Below, piece by piece: positions 1-4,724 of a DNA stretch of 5,230 nt (the stretch's first letter is position 1; every line of letters starts with the position of its first letter). The stretch is from Dehalococcoidia bacterium (GTDB lineage Bacteria; Chloroflexota; Dehalococcoidia; Dehalococcoidales; DAOWLH01): positions 1-5,230 of the forward strand of contig DAOWLH010000024.1 of NCBI GenBank assembly GCA_030643515.1, in the 5' to 3' direction. Under the pieces are notes generated by a model, which ran no database searches, was not told where the DNA came from, and saw only the letters and a list, made by a program, of their open reading frames with translations. The translations under genes and the position numbers were made by a program.

Positions 1-321
1 CGGGTGGCTACCAACCGGGGTTATACCACACCTGACGGTGAGCGCAAGCAGGAAACTGACTGGTTTACCGTGGTTTCCTGGAACAAACTGGCGGAGCAAT
101 GCAATCAATTTCTTAACAAGGGACGGCTTGTCTATGTCGAAGGGCGCTTGCACAACCGCAGCTGGGAAGGACAGGACGGGCAAAAGCGTTACCGCACCGA
201 GATAATAGCCAGCAGGGTAACTTTCCTCGATAGGCAGGCGGCGGCGCCTTTGCCTGAAGAAAAAGCGGATGAAACTGAAGCCGATGTTGAGGAGTTTAGC
301 CCCGATGATATCCCGGATTAG
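1..321 (+). CDS. ssb: Single-stranded DNA-binding protein SSB, 5'-truncated by window start
   Basis: SSB coats single-stranded DNA during replication, repair and recombination and recruits partner proteins through its C-terminal tip. The visible 106 residues are the rest of the OB-fold, with family-typical stretches (VATNRGYTT, DWFTVVSWNKLAEQ, KGRLVYVEGRL, YRTEIIASRVTFLD), followed by a short acidic tail. The reading frame is open to base 1. The GTG at 4-6 is almost certainly an internal valine rather than a start, because SSBs have about 30 more residues before this VATNR strand. The tail ends EEFSPDDIPD. The bacterial tip normally ends DDIPF or similar, so the final aromatic residue is missing here. 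The disordered linker between OB-fold and tip is only about 25 residues. The gene lies 39 nt upstream of rpsR, matching the widespread rpsF-ssb-rpsR operon; rpsF would lie just outside the window. Identification is very secure. Confidence 0.95.
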   Translation, partial: RVATNRGYTTPDGERKQETDWFTVVSWNKLAEQCNQFLNKGRLVYVEGRLHNRSWEGQDGQKRYRTEIIASRVTFLDRQAAAPLPEEKADETEADVEEFSPDDIPD

Positions 322-360
322 ATGGTCGTCGGAGAGTAATTTAAACAGGAGAGCTGAGTA

Positions 361-735
361 GTGGCGGCACGGGTAACTAGAAATACTAAGGGCAGGACAG
401 GCAGGTGGGGTGGCGGCAGGTACGCACCCAGGCGCAAGGTCTGTTATTTCTGTAGCAATCATATAAAGGAGATAGGCTACAAAGACATCCCGGTTCTTGT
501 TAAATATATATCGGACCGAGCTAAGATTGAGCCACGCCGTCGGACGGGCACCTGTGCCAGGCATCAGCGTGCTTTAGCGCTGGCGATTAAGCGAGCGCGA
601 CACCTTGTGTTGCTGCCGTTTGCACCGGAGCACATTCATAGAGTGGGGAAGGTTTCCATAGACGTTCCCGTGCCTAAAATTGAGCCTAAGCCACCGGAGG
701 ATACCGCTGCTGAGGCGGTTGGGGAGACGGCTTAA
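361..735 (+). CDS. rpsR: 30S ribosomal protein S18 (zinc-binding C+ form, extended both ends)
   Basis: S18 is a small-subunit platform protein that binds 16S rRNA together with S6. The protein is 124 aa, against about 75-80 for most bacterial S18. The core (about residues 24-92) is unmistakable: RRKVCYFC, GYKDIPVLVKYIS, the TGTCARHQ motif, then LALAIKRARHLVLLPF. Cys28, Cys31, Cys65 and His68 form the metal-ligand set of the C+ version of S18, which E. coli lacks. The N-terminal 23 residues are basic and Gly-rich. The C-terminal about 32 residues are Pro/Glu/Ala-rich and acidic, and look disordered. The start is GTG, supported by AGGAG at 347-351 with 9 nt spacing. ssb ends 39 nt upstream, so the two are probably cotranscribed. 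The family assignment is certain; the role of the extra tail is unknown. Confidence 0.97.
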   Translation: MAARVTRNTKGRTGRWGGGRYAPRRKVCYFCSNHIKEIGYKDIPVLVKYISDRAKIEPRRRTGTCARHQRALALAIKRARHLVLLPFAPEHIHRVGKVSIDVPVPKIEPKPPEDTAAEAVGETA

Positions 736-870
736 TATATTTGGGGAAACTTGGTGTTCGGGTAATTCCCGGCACTGGTTATCTTCCGGTTAATTTATTG
801 CCTCTGACCGTTGTCCAAGAGGCGATTAAGCTGTGAAATTGATTTATTTTGCTCTGTTTAAGGAGTTGAA
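736..870. other. rpsR-rpmH intergenic gap with a small hairpin
   Basis: This 135-nt gap has no coding capacity that I can support. A perfect 6-bp inverted repeat, GCCTCT (800-805) and AGAGGC (818-823), can form a hairpin, with GAC/GTC adding 3 inner pairs. A smaller one, CGGG (759-762) with CCCG (768-771), lies upstream. Neither is followed by a T run, so neither is a clear intrinsic terminator. They may mark the end of the ssb-rpsR transcript or a leader of rpmH. Confidence 0.35.
811..839 (+). promoter_or_regulatory. Weak candidate sigma-70 promoter for rpmH
   Basis: TTGTCC (811-816) and TGAAAT (834-839) are separated by exactly 17 nt, each matching the consensus hexamers at 4 of 6 positions. 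This would start transcription near 846, about 25 nt before the rpmH start. The -35 element overlaps the loop and 3' side of the hairpin at 800-823. A match this weak occurs often by chance; the only support is its position upstream of a gene that usually has its own promoter. Confidence 0.25.
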
Positions 871-1011
871 GTGCCTAAAAGGACTTATCAGCCGAAGAAG
901 ATTCCGAGGAAACGAGAGCATGGTTTTCTGGCCCGCATGAGTACCCGGGGTGGCCGGGCCGTATTAAAGTCGAGGCGGCTCAAAGGCCGCAAGCGCTTGG
1001 TCGTGGTCTGA
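871..1011 (+). CDS. rpmH: 50S ribosomal protein L34
   Basis: L34 is a small, very basic large-subunit protein that binds 23S rRNA. The 46-aa product begins MPKRTYQPKK and contains the family hallmarks REHGFLARM, STRGGRAVL and RRLKGRKRLVV. Its length matches the usual 44-47 aa. The start is GTG, with AAGGAG at 860-865 and 5 nt spacing. There are no acidic residues apart from one Glu. rnpA follows after 107 nt, the classic rpmH-rnpA neighbourhood. The last codons also supply the left arm of the inverted repeat at 982-1032, so the 3' end of the gene may take part in a termination structure. Confidence 0.97.
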   Translation: MPKRTYQPKKIPRKREHGFLARMSTRGGRAVLKSRRLKGRKRLVVV

Positions 1012-1034
1012 AGTGCCGTAGCAGCGGCCTTTTT
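982..1034 (+). terminator. Terminator or attenuator after rpmH
   Basis: AAAGGCCGC (982-990, inside rpmH) and GCGGCCTTT (1024-1032) form a perfect 9-bp inverted repeat with a 33-nt loop. A shorter alternative hairpin pairs GCCG (1015-1018) with CGGC (1025-1028). Both finish at the same T run, TTTTT at 1030-1034. The two structures compete for the same right arm, and ribosomes finishing rpmH would cover the left arm of the long one. This fits a partial terminator that lowers rnpA relative to rpmH, since L34 is needed in far greater amounts than RNase P protein. The short stem and five-T tract make it a weak terminator at best. Confidence 0.5.
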
Positions 1035-1081
1035 GTGAATTTACTTATCGCTTATCTCCCCCTTGGTAAACTTTCCCAGCC

Positions 1082-1110
1082 TTGATAATTGGCTCGGTTG
1101 CGAGTAAAAT
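1082..1110 (+). promoter_or_regulatory. Sigma-70-type promoter of rnpA
   Basis: TTGATA (1082-1087) and TAAAAT (1105-1110) each match the vegetative consensus at 5 of 6 positions and are separated by the ideal 17 nt. The predicted transcription start, 6-9 nt after the -10 element, is about 1116-1119, on or just before the rnpA ATG at 1119. The promoter lies just after the terminator-like structure behind rpmH, so rnpA and the genes after it may form a separate transcription unit. It is the best promoter match I noticed in the window. Confidence 0.6.
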
Positions 1111-1118
1111 GAGTGATA

Positions 1119-1481
1119 ATGAAGGGGGAGCAGTACCTTAGCAAACCGTGGCAATATGGTCTGGTCCATAGTCGGGGCCGGTCATATCCGGGCAATATGG
1201 TAGTACTGAGGGTGTTGCCCAACGGGCTTGAATTGTCCCGGTATGGCTTTGTCGTCAGCCGGAGAGTGGGCAAGGCGGTGGTGAGAAACAAGGTCAAGCG
1301 GCTGTTTCGTGAAATCCTGCGCCAGGCACCACTTAAGCCGGGCCGGGATATTGTTATTATTGCTCGTCCCCGGGCAGCCGGGGCCGGTTTTGCTGACCTG
1401 GAGAAGCTGATACTGAGCCTGCTATCCCGGGCGCAGTTGCTTATGGAGAATTATGAAGAGTCTTGCATTAGGACTAATTAG
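1119..1481 (+). CDS. rnpA: Ribonuclease P protein component
   Basis: RnpA is the small basic protein that binds the RNase P RNA (rnpB) and helps it cleave 5' leaders from precursor tRNAs. The protein is 120 aa, typical for the family. It carries RGRSYPGNMVVLRVLPNG near the N-terminus, RYGFVVSRRVGKAVVRNKVKRLFRE (residues 41-65) with the RNR-type RNA-binding helix, and GRDIVIIARP (75-84). I chose ATG at 1119 over the GTG at 1113 (2 residues longer) because the promoter at 1082-1110 predicts a transcript starting around 1116-1119 and no convincing Shine-Dalgarno sequence precedes either start. A leaderless or nearly leaderless message is therefore likely. The 3' end overlaps yidD by 29 nt in another frame, implying translational coupling. 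Family assignment is certain; the start is moderately sure. Confidence 0.95.
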   Translation: MKGEQYLSKPWQYGLVHSRGRSYPGNMVVLRVLPNGLELSRYGFVVSRRVGKAVVRNKVKRLFREILRQAPLKPGRDIVIIARPRAAGAGFADLEKLILSLLSRAQLLMENYEESCIRTN

Positions 1482-1680
1482 GCTTTATCAGAAGACAATA
1501 TCACAGGTTTTACCATCTTCCTGTCGTTTTACCCCGACCTGCTCTCAATATACCTATCAGTCTATCAAGAAGTTTGGCGTTTTAAGGGGGGTATGGTTGG
1601 GTGCAAAGCGGCTGGCCCGCTGTCATCCCTTTCATGCGGGTGGCTATGACCCGGTGCCCGATAATTCGGGCCGGTGCTAA
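1453..1680 (+). CDS. yidD: Membrane protein insertion efficiency factor YidD
   Basis: YidD is a small membrane-associated protein that improves insertion of proteins through YidC; its mechanism is poorly understood. The 75-aa product has an amphipathic N-terminal segment (LGLIRLYQKTISQVLP), then the diagnostic SSCRFTPTCSQY (Cys24, Cys30), and later RCHPFHAGGYDPVPD (Cys57). Length and motif order match the family. The start ATG lies within rnpA, preceded by GGAG at 1445-1448 with only 4 nt spacing, so translation probably depends on ribosomes finishing rnpA. The order rnpA-yidD-yidC is widely conserved, but here the last two are separated by a beta-propeller gene. A cysteine at the very C-terminus (Cys75) is not part of the conserved motifs. 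Confidence 0.95.
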   Translation: MKSLALGLIRLYQKTISQVLPSSCRFTPTCSQYTYQSIKKFGVLRGVWLGAKRLARCHPFHAGGYDPVPDNSGRC

Positions 1681-1685
1681 AGATT

Positions 1686-2840
1686 ATGACGTTTAGATAT
1701 AGAAGTTTAGTTTCCAGCAAGATGTGGCTGCTGCTCGTTATACTGGTTAGCGGGCTGATTATCTCCGGATGTGTCGGCTTTGGCGTGAGCCAGGGGGGCT
1801 GGTCGGGGGTGGTGGCCACGGGTGACCGGCTTTACTTTGGCTCAAGCGAGGGTGCGCTGGTAGCCCTGAATAGCTCGGGCGGTAGCCGCCTGTGGGAAGT
1901 TCCATTTGAGACCTCGGGGGGTGGCGGTCTTGGCTGTGCCGTGGGGAGCTCGACGGTGACTATCTACGGCAGTCCGGCGGTGGACGAGGAACTTGTCTTT
2001 GTCAGTAGTTTTGACGGCAAGGTTCGTGCCATTAATGCTGAGTCTGGTGCACCAAGGTGGGTCTATCCCCGTGAAGGCGTTCTCCATTCAATCATTTCTG
2101 GCCCGCTGGTAGATCAGGAAAAGGTCTATATCACCACCACTGGCGGAGATGTACTTGCGCTGGATGCAGCTACCGGTGACCTGCTGTGGCAGTTTGAAAA
2201 CAAGGGTGAAATCTGGGCAAAGCCGGTGATTAGCGGCGATACCCTGTTCATCAGTGTTTTTGATAAAAAGCTCTATGCGCTGGATGCCAACACCGGTGAG
2301 GAGAAGTGGGCTCAACCATTCGAGACTCAGGGGCCGGTTGTGGCACCTCCCCTGGTATATAATGGTACTCTCTATGTCGCTTCTTTTGACCGGCACATCT
2401 ATGCCCTGGAGATTGACAGCGGCCAGTTGAAGTGGCAGTATCCGGCAGCCGATGGCACTGAGAACGCACCGCGCCAGTGGTTCTGGGCCAGCCCGGTAGC
2501 TTATGAGGATACCATCTACGCTGCCAACATGGACGGCCAGGTCTACGCTATTGATGCCGGAAGCGGAACACTGGTCACCACCTTTGACCTTGAGGACGCC
2601 ATTTCGTCAACGCCGGTCATAGCCGACGGACTGGTTATTGTCGCCACCGAGGAAGGCACGATATATTCAATTGATACCAGCAGCAACAGTCTGTTACAAC
2701 TGCGTATCATAACAGGTACCATCAAGGCATCGCTTACCTATAGCGGGGGCGTTGTCTATATCCACGCCCTTGAAGATGAGGTTATTTACGCCTTGAATCC
2801 CCAGACAGGGTTAATCATCTGGGACGTGCCCATTAATTAG
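1686..2840 (+). CDS. PQQ-like (BamB-like) eight-bladed beta-propeller lipoprotein
   Basis: The product is 384 aa with a lipoprotein signal: a basic N-terminus (MTFRYRSLVSSK), a hydrophobic core at about 13-27 and a lipobox ISGC with Cys29 as the lipidation site, so the mature protein should sit on the outer face of the membrane. The rest is a regular series of blades marked by repeats like LYALDANTGEEKW. I count eight, with the conserved Trp visible at residues 70, 125, 168, 208, 250 and 379 and replaced in blades six and seven. The fold matches PQQ-dependent dehydrogenase and BamB propellers, but I see no dehydrogenase catalytic architecture, so a binding or scaffold role is more likely. It lies between yidD and yidC, which suggests help with exported or membrane proteins; this is inference. 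The ATG is 5 nt after the yidD stop; a GTG at 1674 overlapping that stop would add 4 residues. Neither has a clear Shine-Dalgarno, so coupling to yidD is likely. Confidence 0.85.
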   Translation: MTFRYRSLVSSKMWLLLVILVSGLIISGCVGFGVSQGGWSGVVATGDRLYFGSSEGALVALNSSGGSRLWEVPFETSGGGGLGCAVGSSTVTIYGSPAVDEELVFVSSFDGKVRAINAESGAPRWVYPREGVLHSIISGPLVDQEKVYITTTGGDVLALDAATGDLLWQFENKGEIWAKPVISGDTLFISVFDKKLYALDANTGEEKWAQPFETQGPVVAPPLVYNGTLYVASFDRHIYALEIDSGQLKWQYPAADGTENAPRQWFWASPVAYEDTIYAANMDGQVYAIDAGSGTLVTTFDLEDAISSTPVIADGLVIVATEEGTIYSIDTSSNSLLQLRIITGTIKASLTYSGGVVYIHALEDEVIYALNPQTGLIIWDVPIN

Positions 2841-2859
2841 CCGGAGAGGTAGTATTTAG

Positions 2860-3813
2860 TTGGATATTGGAGCTATTTGGGACCTGATTATTCTCCAACC
2901 CGTGATTAACAGCATTATTGCGCTGTCCAGTTTCCTATTAAGTAACTTCGGGCTGGCCATCATAGCCCTGACAATTGTTGTCCGCGGGTTGATGTACCCC
3001 CTGACCATAAAGCAGCTCCACGCCACCAAGGCCATGAAGGACATGCAGCCCAAGATTGCCGAGCTCCAGAAGAAACACGGTAAAGACAAGCAAAAGCTGG
3101 CCCAGGAGCAGATGAAGCTCTACAAGGAGTCCGGGGTCAGCCCTGCCGGCTGCCTGGTGCCGATGCTCATCCAGATGCCCATCTGGATAGCCCTGTATCA
3201 AGCCATTATCCGTGTTCTGGCCATAAACCCGGAGAATTTCCTGAACCTCTCCCGTTATCTTTATGACTGGCCGGTAGTGTACTCGGCACTGCCTTTGAAC
3301 AACCAGTTCCTGTGGATGAACCTGGCGGTGCCGGACTTTTTCCTGGCTATCCTTGTCGGCCTATCAATGTGGGCACAGCAGAAGATGATAACCTCGACAC
3401 CAACTGACCCCAAGCAGCAGGCGCAGGGTCGCACTATGCAGGTAATGTTACCGCTTATGTTTACCTTTTTGTCGCTGACTTTCCCCAGCGGCCTGGCGCT
3501 ATACTGGTTGACTACCAATATAATCACTGTTGTAATACAGTATTTTGTAACCGGCTGGGGAGGCTTGCTGCCGGCAAGAAGCAGGAAGGCACCGGAACGG
3601 GACAAAAAACTGAAGAAACGTATCACTGAAGTGGAGCAGCCATCAGCTGAAATTACCGCTCCGGCGGCTGACATTATAGAACAGGGGGAAGAGGCCGAAG
3701 ATGAAAGAAGTGGAGATGAACGCCAAGACCGTGGAAGAAGCTATCCAGCTGGCCTTAGAAAAATTAAGCGCCAGCCGAGAAGAGGTAGAAGTAGACGTTC
3801 TAAGCGAAGGTAA
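2860..3813 (+). CDS. yidC: Membrane protein insertase YidC/Oxa1
   Basis: YidC inserts and folds membrane proteins, alone or with the Sec translocon. The 317-aa protein has the five-helix core of the family. FGLAIIALTIVVRGLMYPLTIKQ (residues 30-52) contains Arg42, equivalent to the conserved groove arginine. A charged coiled-coil hairpin follows at about 55-90, then CLVPMLIQMPIWIALYQAI, MNLAVPDFFLAILVGLSMW, and MLPLMFTFLSLTFPSGLALYW with the helix after it. There is no large periplasmic domain and no lipoprotein signal. Start is TTG, 19 nt after the propeller gene, with GGAGAGG at 2843-2849 and 10 nt spacing. After about residue 235 comes an 80-residue charged tail: acidic in the middle, then strongly basic, with 12 Arg/Lys among the last 18 residues. 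Residues 281-317 are encoded in DNA that also encodes the start of jag. Confidence 0.96.
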   Translation: MDIGAIWDLIILQPVINSIIALSSFLLSNFGLAIIALTIVVRGLMYPLTIKQLHATKAMKDMQPKIAELQKKHGKDKQKLAQEQMKLYKESGVSPAGCLVPMLIQMPIWIALYQAIIRVLAINPENFLNLSRYLYDWPVVYSALPLNNQFLWMNLAVPDFFLAILVGLSMWAQQKMITSTPTDPKQQAQGRTMQVMLPLMFTFLSLTFPSGLALYWLTTNIITVVIQYFVTGWGGLLPARSRKAPERDKKLKKRITEVEQPSAEITAPAADIIEQGEEAEDERSGDERQDRGRSYPAGLRKIKRQPRRGRSRRSKRR

Positions 3814-4384
3814 GAGCGGCCTACTGGGGCTCGGTGCCGAGGAGGCTATTGTTCGGGTAAAGCTTGCGGCCGTGACTCATTCTGAAGAGGCTGCCGAAAC
3901 CACGGGGGAAAGTGATGTCGTTGGCATCACACAGGATATCCTGGAGACGATGCTATCCAGGATGGGAGTGTCCGCCTCCGTTACCTACCAGAATGACGCC
4001 GTTGTTCAGGAAAGTGAGAGAGATACGCCACCGTTCCTCTTTGATATTGAAGGTGATGAACTGGGGATTCTCATCGGGCGGCGGGGACAGACTTTGGCCA
4101 GCTTCCAGTACATTGTTCGCCTCATGGCATCCCATCAGGTTGAAGCACCAGCTATCATAGTTGTTGATATCAACGGCTACAAGCAGCGCCGCTATCAATC
4201 ACTGAAAGAGCTGGCCAGCCGTATGGCGGAACAGGTGGTGGCTCATAAAAGGGAGTTTGCATTGGAACCCATGCCGGCCTACGAGAGACGTATCATCCAC
4301 CTTGCTCTGGCCGACCATCCGGAAGTCATCACCGAAAGTACCGGCATCGGCGAAGCCCGAAAGGTAGTAATCTCGCCTAGATAA
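3701..4384 (+). CDS. jag: Jag/KhpB (EloR) RNA-binding protein
   Basis: Jag/KhpB/EloR is a cytoplasmic RNA-binding protein that in other Gram-positive bacteria partners KhpA and influences cell elongation and mRNA levels. The 227-aa protein shows the three family domains. Jag_N covers about residues 6-54 (NAKTVEEAIQLALEKL, then KSGLLGLGAEEAIVRV). A type II KH domain lies at about 75-155, with the GxxG loop as GRRG at 126-129. An R3H domain spans about 163-227, with the Arg-x3-His signature at Arg196 and His200 and the ending TGIGEARKVVISPR. ATG 3701 has GAGG at 3691-3694 with 6 nt spacing. An ATG at 3716 would keep all of Jag_N but has no properly spaced ribosome site. The gene overlaps yidC by 113 nt, unusually long, and translation is probably coupled to it. 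The linker between Jag_N and KH is short and acidic. Confidence 0.96.
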   Translation: MKEVEMNAKTVEEAIQLALEKLSASREEVEVDVLSEGKSGLLGLGAEEAIVRVKLAAVTHSEEAAETTGESDVVGITQDILETMLSRMGVSASVTYQNDAVVQESERDTPPFLFDIEGDELGILIGRRGQTLASFQYIVRLMASHQVEAPAIIVVDINGYKQRRYQSLKELASRMAEQVVAHKREFALEPMPAYERRIIHLALADHPEVITESTGIGEARKVVISPR

Positions 4385-4449
4385 CATCGGGGCCGGGGTT
4401 TGCTTACTTCGGCTGTTTGTGGTAGTCTTGTCTTTAAATAAACCATAAA
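4385..4449. other. jag-ileS spacer before the T-box
   Basis: This 65-nt stretch should hold the end of the jag transcript and the promoter of the ileS leader. A possible hairpin pairs GCCG (4392-4395) with CGGC (4410-4413) across a 14-nt loop, but only scattered Ts follow. The AT-rich part at 4429-4449 could include a -10 element, yet I found no pair of hexamers with acceptable spacing. Read-through from jag into the leader therefore remains possible. Confidence 0.3.
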
Positions 4450-4709
4450 GGGCAATGACGGAGAAGAGTAAGGGCACAGGCGGGCAACAAGCGAACCTGG
4501 TTTGGTGAGAGCAGGTTTGCCCCTCCCCTGAAAATCACTCCCGAGCCGCCAACCGAACGGTGTAAAAACCCAGTAGACTTGGCCGGATGTCATTCGTTAT
4601 CGTGACAGGGCATGGATGTGCCTGGTAAGTGCCCCCGAAGCTAAGGTGGGGGAAGCGGGGTGGTACCGCGGGTAGATATTTCCCGTCCCTGAGGGCGGGA
4701 TATTGTTTT
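4450..4709 (+). ncRNA. T-box riboswitch, isoleucine (ATC) specifier
   Basis: This leader senses uncharged tRNA-Ile and allows ileS transcription when isoleucyl-tRNA is scarce. Stem I starts with AATGACGGAGAAGAGTA. GGAG (4460-4463) pairs with CTCC (4538-4541) below the specifier loop, AGGG (4471-4474) with CCCT (4526-4529) above it, and GGGCAA (4482-4487) with TTGCCC (4517-4522) further up. The AG-bulge and distal-loop motifs (AGCGA; GGTGAGAG) that stack on the tRNA elbow are present. The specifier codon is ATC at 4534-4536. A stem II region contains AGTA (4572-4575) and CGTTATC, an extra hairpin lies at about 4606-4624, and stem III pairs CCCCC (4632-4636) with GGGGG (4648-4652). The T-box GGGTGGTACCGCG is at 4658-4670; its TGGT (4661-4664) complements the ACCA end of tRNA-Ile. 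The antiterminator pairs GGGG (4657-4660) with CCCT and GCGGG (4668-4672) with CCCGT. The 5' boundary is approximate. Confidence 0.95.
4682..4709 (+). terminator. T-box-controlled intrinsic terminator of ileS
   Basis: CCCGTCC (4682-4688) pairs with GGGCGGG (4693-4699), one G-T wobble included, followed by the T-rich ATATTGTTTT. The left arm CCCGTCCCT is also the right arm of the antiterminator, so the two folds exclude each other. This points to control of transcription rather than translation. The T run is interrupted, so some read-through is expected. Confidence 0.85.
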
Positions 4710-4724
4710 AAAGGGGATTTTGCT

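Noticed and set aside
322..339. Five-codon mini-ORF (ATG to TAA) directly after the ssb stop
   Set aside because: It has no ribosome site of its own and is too short to separate from chance; it could only be a reinitiation event.
2088..2396. 102-aa minus-strand frame opposite the propeller gene
   Set aside because: The plus frame has the regular blade repeats and a lipoprotein signal; the minus frame is explained by codon bias.
1686..2840. PQQ-dependent alcohol or glucose dehydrogenase
   Set aside because: Only the propeller repeats match; the protein is far shorter than these enzymes, has a lipobox, and shows no catalytic or cofactor motif that I can recognise.
3261..3674. 137-aa open frame on the minus strand opposite yidC
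   Set aside because: It lies wholly within a clear yidC and resembles no family I know; GC-rich genes often leave such antisense frames.
4392..4413. Hairpin after jag as terminator
   Set aside because: Only four pairs, a 14-nt loop and no T run; not convincing.
4417..4449. Possible ileS promoter (TTGTGG with CATAAA)
   Set aside because: Spacing is 21 nt and the hexamers are poor; no better pair was found, so I do not call it.
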